Source: Natronoglycomyces albus
GTDB lineage: Bacteria; Actinomycetota; Actinomycetes; Mycobacteriales; Micromonosporaceae
Length of the DNA: 64,000 bases
Direction: 5' to 3'
Assembly: GCF_016925535.1 (NCBI RefSeq)
Contig: NZ_CP070496.1
Location: 2,046,001-2,110,000 of the forward strand
The position numbers were made by a program, and so were the translations under genes. How positions within the stretch are numbered: position 1 is the first letter of the stretch; each line of letters begins with the position of its first letter. The notes below the pieces were generated by a model. It made no database searches, was not told where the DNA came from, and saw only the letters and a list, made by a program, of their open reading frames with translations. This document shows, in pieces, positions 27,618-36,938 of this stretch.

Positions 27618-28640
27618 CTATGTGGTCGAGACCGGCTTATCTACATCGGCCACACCTGCGTCATGAGCGGCCCAAGCCAGTTCGCACAATGCCCGCCATG
27701 AATCCAGCTGTGTCCCCCCACCGGTCAACACCAGCTCACGACCTGCGCCGATACTGGCCTCCCAGCCTCCACACCGAACCAGCCACTGGTCGACCCACTT
27801 AAGTTCCGGATGCGCAGTGAACAGATCCGCCACCGATTCTCCCAAGTGAGTGGGGCGCCCTTCCGGAGGCAGCCTTAGCGCCTGCTGCTCATTGAGCACA
27901 CCGGTGAAGACCAACAGCGAGTCGATTCCGGCGGCATTGGCACCAGCGATATCCGTGTCCCACCGGTCCCCCACCGCGATTGCCGCCGCCTCGGGACGGC
28001 GATTCATCGCCTGCTGATAGATAACCGGCTCCGGTTTACCCGCAATGAGGTGGGGGCCATGCCCAACCGCCATCTCCACTGCCTTGAGAAGCGAACCATT
28101 GCCAGGGAGCGGTCCATCGGGACTGGGCAGAGTAGCGTCCGTGTTAGTCGCAACCCAATAGGCACCCCGCCGCACCGCTACCGCCGCGCTAGCCAGGTCA
28201 CGCCAACCCAAATCTGCGGCGTATCCCTGTACCACCACCTCGGCCTGGCGCGCCTCTGTAGTCGTGCGCAACCCAAGGTCCTGAATTTCTGCCTTCAGTG
28301 CTTCAGAGCCAGTCACGAGTACTGCCGGATCAGATTCGGCGAATCTTTCCGCGATCAAACGGGCGGCCGTCTGTGCTGACGTTTGCACCTCATCGGCCCG
28401 TGCGCCGATACCCATTCCAGTCAAAGCATTGGCGACCTCGTGGCTCCGGCGCGAAGCATTGTTGGTGACAAAGACAGGTTGGTTGTTGATTTCTCGCAAG
28501 CGGCGCACCGTCTCCTCGGCGCCCGGGATTGCCTGGTCAAGCAGGTAGATCACACCATCGAGATCCAGCAGGGAGAGGCCGTAGCCTGCGGCTAGCTCAC
28601 CGACGCTGGATTGCAGGCGGGCGGGACGAGAGGTGGTCAC
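27618..28640 (-). CDS. HAD-IIA family phosphatase
   Basis: 340 residues from a GTG overlapping the stop of the TPR gene (GTGA). HAD motif I is LLDLDGVIYLLDQAIPGAEE, motif II VFVTNNASRRS, motif III/IV AGKPEP and AVGDRWDTDIAGANAAGIDSLLVFTGV. This is the NagD-like branch that dephosphorylates small sugar phosphates or nucleotides; the mycobacterial counterpart (Rv1692) is a glycerol-3-phosphate phosphatase in the same genomic position. After the HAD domain a C-terminal extension of about 60 residues (ELKWVDQWLVRCGGWEASIGAGRELVLTGGG) is typical of this subgroup. The same substrate is plausible here by synteny. Confidence 0.93.
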   Translation of the reverse strand: MTTSRPARLQSSVGELAAGYGLSLLDLDGVIYLLDQAIPGAEETVRRLREINNQPVFVTNNASRRSHEVANALTGMGIGARADEVQTSAQTAARLIAERFAESDPAVLVTGSEALKAEIQDLGLRTTTEARQAEVVVQGYAADLGWRDLASAAVAVRRGAYWVATNTDATLPSPDGPLPGNGSLLKAVEMAVGHGPHLIAGKPEPVIYQQAMNRRPEAAAIAVGDRWDTDIAGANAAGIDSLLVFTGVLNEQQALRLPPEGRPTHLGESVADLFTAHPELKWVDQWLVRCGGWEASIGAGRELVLTGGGTQLDSWRALCELAWAAHDAGVADVDKPVSTT

Positions 28641-30952
28641 CGGTCGGAGTCTCCATCAGTCGCAGTGTTTTCGACGCCGTCACGGTCAGCTTCCGAATCG
28701 GTATCCACCACAGAATCCGGTCCGTTAGTGGCAGCGGATACGGTGTCATCGGACAGGTTGCCTTCTGTGCTTGGCGCGTCTGCTCCGTTTGCCTCCTGCT
28801 CAACTTCCTCCTGGACGGGCGCGGCGAACGTAAGCGTCGTGGCCGGGGCTGTGGCTGGCTCCTCGCTCTCGGGGACGTGGGTCTCATCGCTTTCGGTCAA
28901 GGTCGGCTCGGCAGGTTCGGAAACGACGCGGTCGTCTGTGGCGTCGAGCTCATCGCCACGCACATCGCGTTCCTCGTCGCTGACATCCGCACCATCCTCG
29001 TCTGCTTCGTCCCATTCCTCCAGGTTCACGCCCTCCAATTCCAGCAGACGGTCACTGGCACCGACGTCACCGGTCATGTCAGCGGCGACTGCCTTCTTCA
29101 GCCATCGGCGTCCCTCTTCTTCGCGGCCATCCGCGAGCAATGCCTCAGCATAGGCATAACGCAATCGCGCTACCCATTCCTCTTCACGTGTGGAATTCAG
29201 TAGCTCGACTTGCAGCATGACAGTCGCGGCCTCACCCATGCCCATGTCTCGGCGGGCACCGGAGGCGACAATCAGCAGCTCGACTCGGTCTCCCAGCTGA
29301 ATCTTCTTGTCATTGCCGAATTCACGAAAGAGGTCAATTGCGCGTTCAGGGCGCCCCAGGGCACGTTCACAGTCGGCAATCATGGCGACATGGTCATTGG
29401 TGCCTGAAAGTCGCTGCGCGGCTTTCAGCTCGGCCAGTGCAAGTTTCCAGTCGCCGGCGTTGTAGGCGGCGACTCCAGCAACCTCACGCACCGCTGCCAC
29501 TCGTGATGCCTTGGACCGCGCATAGAGGGCGTGTTCCAGAGCCCCTTTCGGGTCTTCCTCAAGGAGGGCCGCCGTAACCAACATGCGCTTACCGACCAGC
29601 TCCGCGAGCTGCTTATTTAGGGTGCGCAGTTGACGCTTCGTGTCTTTGTCCAGGTCGTCGTAATCGAACTCCACGTCCCGAGGCATGTCGGGGGCTTGCC
29701 GAGATTCGTTCTTTCGAATCGGGCCCTCCGATAGATCGGGGTTCTTCATGGGTTTGCGTGAGTCGTCCCGACGGTCTCCATCGCGGTCGTCACGGCGATT
29801 GTCGCGGCCACGGAAGTCGCGACGTTCTCCCCGGTCGCCATAGCCACGCCGGTCGTCTCGGCGGTCACCGCCCCGGTAACCACCACGGTCATCCCGACGG
29901 TCACCGCCCCGGTAACCACCGCGATCATCACGCTTAAAATCACGCCGATCCCCACGATCATCCCGACGGTCACCACCTCGGTATCCACCACGATCATCCC
30001 GACGGTCACCACCTCGGTAACCACCACGGTCATCCCGACGGTCACCACCTCGGTAACCACCACGGTCATCACGCTTAAAATCACGCCGATCCCCACGATC
30101 ATCCCGGCGATCTCCACCCCGGTAACCACCACGATCATCCCGACGATCACCACCCCGGTAACCACCACGATCATCCCGACGATCACCACCTCGGAAGCCA
30201 CCACGATCATCACGCTTAAAATCACGCCGATCCCCACGATCATCCCGACGGTCACCGCCCCGGTAACCACCACGGTCATCCCGACGGTCACCGCCCCGGT
30301 AACCACCACGGTCATCCCGACGATCTCCGCCCCGGTAACCACCACGATCATCACGCTTAAAATCACGCCGATCCCCACGGTCATCCCGACGGTCACCACC
30401 CCGGTAACCCCCACGATCATCACGCTTAAAATCACGCCGATCCCCACGATCATCCCGACGATCTCCACCCCGGTAACCACCACGATCATCCCGACGATCA
30501 CCACCCCGGTAACCACCACGATCATCACGCTTAAAATCACGCCGATCCCCACGGTCATCCCGACGGTCACCACCCCGGTAACCCCCACGATCATCACGCT
30601 TAAAATCACGCCGATCCCCACGATCATCCCGACGATCTCCACCCCGGTAACCACCACGATCATCCCGACGATCACCACCCCGGTAACCACCACGATCATC
30701 ACGCTTAAAATCACGCCGATCCCCACGGTCATCCCGACGGTCACCGCCCCGGTATCCACCACGGTCGTCACGGCGGTCACCGCCCCGGTATCCACCACGG
30801 TCGTCACGGCGGTCGGAATGGTCGCGGCGTTCACCTCGGTCACGACGGTCATCGCGGCGGTCGTAGCCGCCCCGGCCTCCTCGATCGCTGTCGCCCCGAC
30901 GGCCAAAGCCCCCGCGTTCACGACCTTGATCTTCACCTCGGCTATCAGCCAC
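28637..30952 (-). CDS. TPR protein with very long Arg/Gly/Asp (RGG-type) repeat region
   Basis: 771 residues from a GTG at 30952 preceded by GGGGAG (an upstream TTG at 30967 is possible). Residues about 50-370 are built of 19 copies of a 12-residue unit RGGYRGGDRRDD and eight copies of RGDRRDFKRDD. After a charged linker, residues about 425-650 form a TPR-like helical domain (KQLAELVGKRMLVTAALLEEDPKGALEHALYARSKASRVAAVREVAGVAAYNAGDWKLALAELKAA). The tail is acidic. The TPR part is conserved between tyrS and the HAD gene in actinobacteria; the length of the repeat here is striking. RGG/RGG-Y repeats usually bind RNA and favour phase separation. Function unknown; RNA- or ribosome-related scaffolding is inferred. 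Confidence 0.88.
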   Translation of the reverse strand: MADSRGEDQGRERGGFGRRGDSDRGGRGGYDRRDDRRDRGERRDHSDRRDDRGGYRGGDRRDDRGGYRGGDRRDDRGDRRDFKRDDRGGYRGGDRRDDRGGYRGGDRRDDRGDRRDFKRDDRGGYRGGDRRDDRGDRRDFKRDDRGGYRGGDRRDDRGGYRGGDRRDDRGDRRDFKRDDRGGYRGGDRRDDRGDRRDFKRDDRGGYRGGDRRDDRGGYRGGDRRDDRGGYRGGDRRDDRGDRRDFKRDDRGGFRGGDRRDDRGGYRGGDRRDDRGGYRGGDRRDDRGDRRDFKRDDRGGYRGGDRRDDRGGYRGGDRRDDRGGYRGGDRRDDRGDRRDFKRDDRGGYRGGDRRDDRGGYRGGDRRDDRRGYGDRGERRDFRGRDNRRDDRDGDRRDDSRKPMKNPDLSEGPIRKNESRQAPDMPRDVEFDYDDLDKDTKRQLRTLNKQLAELVGKRMLVTAALLEEDPKGALEHALYARSKASRVAAVREVAGVAAYNAGDWKLALAELKAAQRLSGTNDHVAMIADCERALGRPERAIDLFREFGNDKKIQLGDRVELLIVASGARRDMGMGEAATVMLQVELLNSTREEEWVARLRYAYAEALLADGREEEGRRWLKKAVAADMTGDVGASDRLLELEGVNLEEWDEADEDGADVSDEERDVRGDELDATDDRVVSEPAEPTLTESDETHVPESEEPATAPATTLTFAAPVQEEVEQEANGADAPSTEGNLSDDTVSAATNGPDSVVDTDSEADRDGVENTATDGDSDR
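29852..30799 (-). repeat. tandem coding repeat, 36-bp and 33-bp units
   Basis: 948 bp of tandem repeats inside the TPR gene: 19 units of 36 bp (RGGYRGGDRRDD, one with Phe for Tyr) and eight units of 33 bp (RGDRRDFKRDD). The order is irregular: one, two or three 36-bp units precede each 33-bp unit. Near-identical DNA copies indicate recent expansion by slippage or recombination; the copy number probably varies between strains and may be difficult to assemble. Confidence 0.95.
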
Positions 30953-31047
30953 GGCCACTCCCCACAATCAAGCAATATTCGCCGCGCATAGCGCGGCGCT
31001 AAGAACCGCAATGGACACATTGCGGCAAACCAAACAATTATATCGGC

Positions 31048-32304
31048 CTAAGCGTCGAGCTCGGCCCCGGCAATGGTTTTCTTGCCACGGCGCACAACGG
31101 CGTAGCGACCGAAAAGCAGTGCGCTGCGGTCAACCTCTTCCGTGGCATCGGTGAGCTTCTCGTTATTGAGGTATGCGCCACCGTCTCGCACAGCTCGCCG
31201 CGCCTCCGAAGTACTAGAGACCACACCAGATTTGGCCAGCAGTTCCGCTACGGTAATTGGCTCCGTACCGACCTTCGTAATCCCGGCCTCGCTCAAGGCT
31301 GCTACCAGCGTAGCTTCGGAAAGCTCCGTCAGTGCCGCGCGGCCAAACAACGCTTTTGAAGCCGCGATTACCTGGTCGCACTCAGCCTGTCCATGCAAGA
31401 GCACGGTCATCTCCTCAGCCAGCGCCCGCTGGGCTAGGCGCGCTTGCGGCTTTTCGATCGTGGCCTTTTCCAGCTCCTCAATTTCAGCTTGGCTGCGGAA
31501 CGAGAGGTACTTCAAGTATTGGACAATGTCGCGGTCATCGGCGTTAAACCAGAACTGGTAGAACGCGTACGGACTGGTCAAGTTAGCGTCGAGCCAGATA
31601 GCTCCGCCTTCGGATTTACCGAATTTTGTGCCGTCTGCCTTAGTGATCAAGGGCGTCACGAAGGCGTGGACGTGTTTACCGGAGCGTCGGCGGACGTAGT
31701 CAACACCAGCGGTGATGTTGCCCCACTGGTCGGAACCGCCAAACTGCACAGTGACGCCGTAGCGTTGGTTCAGTTCCCAGTAATCGTGCGATTGCAATAG
31801 CTGGTAGGCAAATTCAGTGAAGGAGATTCCGGATTCGAGGCGAGCGCGGACAACTTCGCGGTTGAGCATCTTACTGACGGGGAAGTGCTTGCCGACGTCG
31901 CGCAGAAAGTCGATCGCGGACAATTCGTCAGTCCAGTCAAGGTTGTTGACAGGCACTGCGGCGCTCTCTCCTTCGAACGTGACGAAGGGTGCCACTTGTT
32001 GCCGAATGTTTTCGACCCACTGGGCTACGGTCTCCGGCGGGTTGAGTGTGCGCTCTGAAGTGTCGCGAGGATCACCGATTTGCCCGGTCGCGCCGCCCAC
32101 CAGCAAGACGGGGCGGAGACCGGCATGTTGCAACCGGCGGGCCGTGAGCGCCTGCATGAGGTGCCCCACGTGCAAACTAGCCGCTGTCGGATCGAACCCC
32201 ACATAAAACGAGAGCTGTCCTGCGTCGATGTCTTTGCGGAGCGCATCAATGTCGGTGCTGTCTTGGATCAGGCCACGCCAGGAAAGTTCGTCGATTATGT
32301 GCAT
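31048..32304 (-). CDS. tyrS: tyrosyl-tRNA synthetase
   Basis: Class I aminoacyl-tRNA synthetase, 418 residues from ATG 32304 (MHIIDELSWRGLIQDSTDIDALRKDI). The HIGH-type motif is LHVGHL and the KMSKS-type motif is KFGKS in TKADGTKFGKSEGGAIWLD. YVGFDPTAASLH and QFGGSDQWGNITAGVDYVRR are characteristic of TyrRS. A C-terminal S4-like RNA-binding domain (VAELLAKSGVVSSTSEARRAVRDGGAYLNNEKL) completes the protein. No T-box-like leader is evident in the short upstream gap. Confidence 0.97.
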   Translation of the reverse strand: MHIIDELSWRGLIQDSTDIDALRKDIDAGQLSFYVGFDPTAASLHVGHLMQALTARRLQHAGLRPVLLVGGATGQIGDPRDTSERTLNPPETVAQWVENIRQQVAPFVTFEGESAAVPVNNLDWTDELSAIDFLRDVGKHFPVSKMLNREVVRARLESGISFTEFAYQLLQSHDYWELNQRYGVTVQFGGSDQWGNITAGVDYVRRRSGKHVHAFVTPLITKADGTKFGKSEGGAIWLDANLTSPYAFYQFWFNADDRDIVQYLKYLSFRSQAEIEELEKATIEKPQARLAQRALAEEMTVLLHGQAECDQVIAASKALFGRAALTELSEATLVAALSEAGITKVGTEPITVAELLAKSGVVSSTSEARRAVRDGGAYLNNEKLTDATEEVDRSALLFGRYAVVRRGKKTIAGAELDA

Positions 32305-32352
32305 GCTGTTATTTTGCCTCACCCACCTCGGGCCCGGCATTGGCACACTGCC

Positions 32353-34344
32353 CTAGTCGGCGAGGAGATTGCTGTGTCGTTCGATTTGAGCGCGCAGCTG
32401 GGCGGCTGCTGCGGCCTTTGCCGCCTTCTTGGTCGCACCGGTTCCATCCGAGGCCAGTTCAGACATGACAGCGCTATTTTTGACGCCGTTGAATTTCGCG
32501 GTGGCCCGGCACGTGAATTCACGTTCGTGTGGTGGGCCGTCAAGCTCGTATTCCCAGTTCAGATCGGCTATAAGGCCGCGCTGTTCGTAAATCGTGACAG
32601 CTTGGATGGGATGAACGGCTGCTTCCAGCGCCCGATGGTTTTGGACGTTGGTCGGCACCGACGGTAGCTCATCGTCGGGTTCGGTCTCGCCTAGTCCAGC
32701 CAATTGAGCGGCCAAGGCCAGGGCCGCCAAGTTGCGGGCTTCGCGTTTGGAGCGGGCCGTGCGAGCAGGGCCGGTGTGATGTTCCTCCCCAAGTTCGAGC
32801 GTGAGGCGGGCGGAGAAGCGTGGTTCGTGGATGTCACCGCCGGTGTGAACTGACCAGGTCACGTGGGATGCGTCGAGCGGTCCACCCAAGACAGCTTGGG
32901 CATACATATTGACCAAGGAGACGGCTCGGCTGGGGTCGGCGGCAAGGTGTTGCCCGATGAGTTGTCGCAGGGGAAGCCACGCCGGGCTGACTGCGTCGAA
33001 GTACACCGCACCGAGTTCACGCAACTGTAGTTGCCCACTGTTGACACGTTGCTCGATCGTTTTGAGTAGATCCGGGTGGGTGGTGTCAGTCTCGACGGCG
33101 GCGCGCACGACCCGCGCGAAATCGGCCTCGTCGAGTTGTTCATAGTCGGCTTGAGAGAGTTGGCGGGCCGTGACGCGTTCGGCGGCTTTGCGGAAGTGTT
33201 CGCTTTTTCGTTGACGTTCTTCGGCGAGTCGCTCGTTGAGGTCCTCGGCCAATTCACGAAGTTCTTCTAGGTCATAAGGGCTGTCGTGACCTGAGGTCAC
33301 GGCGAGAAGTATGCGCTGGTTGATCAAGTCAGGGTAACGCCGCAAAGGGCTGGTGTTGTGCGCGTAAACGGGCAACTGCAACCCGTGGTGGCCGGAGACA
33401 CTGGGCCCGTAGGTGGCCGCGCGGGCGACCATACGCATTCGGTTGCGCAGAAGCTCCCATTCCTGGATGTCTCCGGATGTTTCAGCGGCGAGCAATTGTT
33501 CTTGCAGGTCGCGTGGATCTCCCGCTACTGCGGCGAGCCGATGATTTCGAAACAGGATTGGTATATCGCGTTCGGCGGCCCACGAGGCGATCGCGGCGTT
33601 GGCGGCGATCATAAGTTCCTGCACGATCACATAGCCAGAGTTACGGGTATCGTCCGCGAGCCGGATCAGCTGGCCTTCCTCATTGGTCGCGTATCCGCGC
33701 TGGAGGTCGTAGATGGCTAGCGCACCGCTGTAGCGACGACGTTGCAACAAGCGTTGCGCCAGGTCAGAGGCAGTTGCGAGCTGCTGATGGCAGGTGGCCT
33801 CTGGGTTGGTCGCGGCTTCTGCGGCTTCGGCGTAGGTCATGGTCCAGGCGCGGTCAAGAATCCCGCGACCTAGTTCGACGTCCAGAATGTTTCCCGCGAC
33901 ATCAGTACGGCAGTGGACGGTGAATGTGTCTTGGGTCTCGTCTGCCGCGGTTGTGATCGACGTTTCGGATGCGGCCGGGGATTCGCTCGGTTTGCGGCAA
34001 GCGCGCAGTGAAGCCTGCGCTTCGACTGGGCGTGGCAACATGTGCTTGGTATAGGTGCGCCTGTACAACGTGTGCATGCGTCGGCGCGCCTCGGCGTCTG
34101 CGCTGCTGCCACGAACAAGGTGGTCGGCTACACGGGCGATATGCACCCAAAATTCAAAACCGGTCTCGGTGGCGATCACCCAAATGGCATCGTCTCGATC
34201 GACCGTCTCCGCAGAGTCGATCATGATGCCACTCGTGTGGTCGAGACCCGGCATAAGCTCCCCCAATATGTCCGTAGCTTCAGGGGCTGATTCTAGTAGT
34301 ACGTCCTCGCGGTGCCTAAGACCAACTGCCGAGTTGGTGTGCAA
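32353..34344 (-). CDS. RNB-domain ribonuclease with C-terminal dsRNA-binding-like region
   Basis: Family RNase II/R exoribonuclease. From the probable TTG at 34344 there are 663 residues. The catalytic RNB region is visible: GIMIDSAETVDRDDAIWVIATETGFEFWVHIARVADHLV (the acidic metal-binding cluster DRDDA), GRGILDRAWTMTYAEA, QELMIAANAAIASW, RNHRLAAV and the closing YAHNTSPLRRYPDLINQRIL. About 120 residues at the C-terminus (TARSKREARNLAALALAAQLAGL... ATKKAAKAAAAAQLRAQI) resemble a double-stranded RNA-binding or RNase-accessory helix. The start is uncertain: no good ribosome-binding site precedes it, and longer in-frame extension overlaps def. Family members degrade structured RNA 3' to 5'. Confidence 0.88.
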   Translation of the reverse strand: MHTNSAVGLRHREDVLLESAPEATDILGELMPGLDHTSGIMIDSAETVDRDDAIWVIATETGFEFWVHIARVADHLVRGSSADAEARRRMHTLYRRTYTKHMLPRPVEAQASLRACRKPSESPAASETSITTAADETQDTFTVHCRTDVAGNILDVELGRGILDRAWTMTYAEAAEAATNPEATCHQQLATASDLAQRLLQRRRYSGALAIYDLQRGYATNEEGQLIRLADDTRNSGYVIVQELMIAANAAIASWAAERDIPILFRNHRLAAVAGDPRDLQEQLLAAETSGDIQEWELLRNRMRMVARAATYGPSVSGHHGLQLPVYAHNTSPLRRYPDLINQRILLAVTSGHDSPYDLEELRELAEDLNERLAEERQRKSEHFRKAAERVTARQLSQADYEQLDEADFARVVRAAVETDTTHPDLLKTIEQRVNSGQLQLRELGAVYFDAVSPAWLPLRQLIGQHLAADPSRAVSLVNMYAQAVLGGPLDASHVTWSVHTGGDIHEPRFSARLTLELGEEHHTGPARTARSKREARNLAALALAAQLAGLGETEPDDELPSVPTNVQNHRALEAAVHPIQAVTIYEQRGLIADLNWEYELDGPPHEREFTCRATAKFNGVKNSAVMSELASDGTGATKKAAKAAAAAQLRAQIERHSNLLAD

Positions 34345-34363
34345 TCCGTTTAAACTGGGAGGC

Positions 34364-34891
34364 GTGAAAGATACTGCGATTGCCAAGCCCATCACGATGT
34401 ACGGCGAAGACGTTCTCCACCGTCCCTGCGCGGACGTGGAAAAGTTCGATTCAGAGCTGTCGGATCTGATCGATGTCATGTTCGCCAGCATGTACGAGGC
34501 TGAGGGTGTCGGCCTGGCTGCCAACCAGATCGGTCTGAGTCTGCGTGTTTTCGTGTATGACTGCCCCAACGCCGATGGAGAACACCAGATCGGGCACGTG
34601 GTAAATCCACGTCTGGAGCTTCCGGTCGCGGGTGCCGAGCTCGACGCCGACTATGAGGGGTGCCTTTCCATCCCAGGGCAGTCGGCTGTTATCTCTCGAA
34701 CCGCGTTCGCGCGCGTGTACGGCCTCGACAAGGACGGAAACGAGATCGTCGTCGAGGGTGATGGGCAGATGGCCCGGTGCCTCCAGCATGAGACCGACCA
34801 CTTGGACGGCTTTGTCTACATCGACAAGCTTCCCAAGAAGGCCCGTAAGCGGCTGCTTGAGGACTTCTACGCGGGCAACGACGAAGTTTAG
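34364..34891 (+). CDS. def: peptide deformylase
   Basis: Removes the formyl group from nascent N-terminal methionine. 175 residues from GTG 34364. All three motifs are intact: EGVGLAANQIG (motif 1), EGCLSIPG (motif 2 with the metal-binding Cys) and CLQHETDHLDG (motif 3, HExxH). GGGAGG lies only one base before the GTG, which is unusually close; upstream in-frame GTG/TTG codons (34334-34339) or an ATG at 34397 are alternatives. Divergent from the RNB gene. Confidence 0.95.
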   Translation: MKDTAIAKPITMYGEDVLHRPCADVEKFDSELSDLIDVMFASMYEAEGVGLAANQIGLSLRVFVYDCPNADGEHQIGHVVNPRLELPVAGAELDADYEGCLSIPGQSAVISRTAFARVYGLDKDGNEIVVEGDGQMARCLQHETDHLDGFVYIDKLPKKARKRLLEDFYAGNDEV

Positions 34892-34999
34892 GCCACTGCC
34901 CCGTCATGGGTCCACCTGCGTTGGGAACGTGTCGCCCTGTTGCATCTTTTGGGTATCAGCCCCGGCAGGCTAGCCGGGCCAGGTGGCTCTGTAAGGCAA

Positions 35000-35036
35000 A
35001 GTCGGGTGGAGAAACCGTAGGTTTCTCCACCCGACT
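35000..35036. terminator. bidirectional terminator between def and bioB
   Basis: Perfect 17-bp stem (35000-35016 with 35020-35036) with a GTA loop between two convergent genes. No T-run on either side. Confidence 0.85.
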
Positions 35037-35051
35037 GTCATAGGTGACTGT

Positions 35052-36146
35052 TTAGGCGTTCGGGGCGAGGCTGGTGCCAGCGCCGCGTTTGCGCGGGCGA
35101 ACGAGCTCGTCGCGGCTAGCCTGTGGCTGGTTGTCTTCGACCGATTCGGGGAACGTCACCGGCTCCAGCGGTTCCATCCCGGCGTCGGATAGCAGCTCTA
35201 GGTCCTTCTTGGCTCCTTGCCCCTCGGTGGTGAGGTAGTCGCCCAAGAAAATCGAGTTGACCACCTGTAGCGCTACGGCCTGCAGGTTACGTAGGTGTAC
35301 TTCCCGGCCCGCGCCGAGTCGGACTTCGGTGGAGGGGTGTGCCAGTCGCACCATAGATAGGATCTTCAGGCAACGCTGCGGGTCGAGGTCCCATGTTCCT
35401 TCCAAGGGGGTTCCCTTGACGGGGAGCAGGAAGTTCACAGGTACGGAATCAGCGTTCAACTCACGCAGGCGCAGTACTACCGACACTAGGTCTTCATCGG
35501 TCTCGCCCATACCGGCGATCAGGCCCGAGCAGGGAGAAAGTCCCGCGTCGCGGGCTGAATTGACGGTGTCGATGCGGTCATCGTAGGTGTGGGTTGAACA
35601 AATCTCGCCGTATTGGTCATCGGAGGTATTGAGGTTGTGGTTATAGGCGTCGGCCCCCAGTTGGGAGAGGCGTTCGGCTTGGCCTTCCTTGAGCAACCCT
35701 AGGCACGCGCACACCTCGACGTTCGGGTTCTGGCGTCTGATCGCGGCGATCGTTTCGCCGACTCGTTCGACGTCCTTGTCAGTTGGGCCACGACCTGAGG
35801 CCACGAGGCATACCCGGGAAGCGCCGCCTTGGACACCTGCGCTGGCCTGTGAGGTGGCGTCATCGGCAGAGAGCCACTTGTACTTGAGGATGTCGGCCTT
35901 GGAACCCAGTCGTTGTGAGCAGTATCCGCAGTCCTCGGGACACAGTCCGCTCTTGAGGTTTACCAGGTAGTTGAGCTTGACCTTGTTACCGAAGTGTTCG
36001 TGGCGCAGTTGCGCGGCTGCGGCGACGATCTCCATGAGGCGGTGGTCGGGAGCTGCCAGCACTTGGTGCAGGTCGGCGGCCTTAGGCTCCGTGCCGGCGC
36101 GTGCGGCGTCCAACAGAGAGGTGAGCGCGGTGGTTAGTTCTGCCAT
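35052..36146 (-). CDS. bioB: biotin synthase
   Basis: Radical-SAM enzyme that inserts sulfur into dethiobiotin. 364 residues with the cluster motif [14 protein letters not shown] (CxxxCxxC) followed by the characteristic [33 protein letters not shown] and [15 protein letters not shown] are family signatures; the Arg/Cys ligands of the second Fe-S cluster lie in [11 protein letters not shown] and VCACLGLL. A charged C-terminal tail of about 40 residues extends past the core. No other biotin genes are adjacent. Confidence 0.97.
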   Translation of the reverse strand: MAELTTALTSLLDAARAGTEPKAADLHQVLAAPDHRLMEIVAAAAQLRHEHFGNKVKLNYLVNLKSGLCPEDCGYCSQRLGSKADILKYKWLSADDATSQASAGVQGGASRVCLVASGRGPTDKDVERVGETIAAIRRQNPNVEVCACLGLLKEGQAERLSQLGADAYNHNLNTSDDQYGEICSTHTYDDRIDTVNSARDAGLSPCSGLIAGMGETDEDLVSVVLRLRELNADSVPVNFLLPVKGTPLEGTWDLDPQRCLKILSMVRLAHPSTEVRLGAGREVHLRNLQAVALQVVNSIFLGDYLTTEGQGAKKDLELLSDAGMEPLEPVTFPESVEDNQPQASRDELVRPRKRGAGTSLAPNA

Positions 36147-36331
36147 GCCACAGATACTGCCACAGCCCTACAATAAGTCTTAGAGGATACCTCCAGGCGT
36201 GGCGAAATCACCACTTGACAAACCGGCAGAGGCCTGAACGAAGGCTAGGTGACGACCTCACTGCCGTACCCGGACTGACGCGCCGGGTCCCTCCAGTGAT
36301 CGGCCTGGAGTTGATTCGGGTAGAGACTGGG

Positions 36332-36824
36332 TCAACCTGGTTCCAGCAAGTCAAGGTTCAGCCCGTCCGCGCACACGTCACATATGGCTTTTGTGACTGT
36401 GCCACCCACTCTTGCGTGGACGACCAATTCGCCTGGTTCTACCAATTCCAAACTCAGCAGGCGCCCTTGCCCTGAAGTGTGCACAACCTTGTTTTCCGGG
36501 CAAGTAACGATCTGCCATGCGACGACCTTTCAGCTGGGTACAACTAGCGACTTGGAGCTGGATGGGGACTAGGCCGTTGTCATGCAACCATTCCACGTCT
36601 TTGTCATGCACGGCTTCCACATACTCACGCACGACTTTCACCGGATCCTCTTCACCGCCCAACCAGATGGGCATGGTGGCCGCGACGGCCAAGAGGAGTG
36701 CGGCCAATCCCAACAGTGCTTTCTTAGACCGAGACATTGTGGACCGTGGCGGTGGCCCCTGTGCGCCCTCCGCTGAGGTCACGTAGACCTTGATCTGTCG
36801 GGAGGATCCGGTCGGGCCTGTCAT
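36332..36824 (-). pseudogene. frameshifted single-helix membrane/exported protein
   Basis: The 5' part (ATG 36824, GAGGGG upstream) encodes MTGPTGSSRQIKVYVTSAEG..., one membrane helix (ALLGLAALLLAVAATMPIWL) and a domain starting EEDPVKVVREYVEAVHDKDVEWLHDNGLVP. At an AAAGG (36526-36530) the coding character moves forward one frame: VVAWQIVTCPENKVVHTSGQGRLLSLELVEPGELVVHARVGG, ending GLNLDLLEPG with a TGA at 36334-36332. An extra A in the run would explain it. The unshifted frame continues to 36378 with basic, non-protein-like sequence. The domain resembles the start of the next gene upstream (a paralogue). It could be a pseudogene, a sequencing error, or less likely a +1 recoding site. Confidence 0.7.
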
Positions 36825-36938
36825 GGGTGGCCCCTCTAGCGGGAACTCCTGCAGAGGATGACCCATCGACCCGTTGACATCCCGGTGACCTCATTTGGCC
36901 GCGTTCACCCGCGTGCCGACGAATGCTCACATCGGTGG

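Noticed and set aside
29852-30799. Regular repeats considered as a CRISPR array
   Set aside because: Units are contiguous, multiples of three, without unique spacers, and lie inside a coherent coding frame.
29746-31020. 424-codon valine/isoleucine-rich open frame antisense-frame shadow over the repeat region
   Set aside because: It lies on the same strand as the TPR gene in another frame, and its VVVTGVVIVGMIV pattern is only the out-of-frame reading of the Arg/Gly/Asp repeats.
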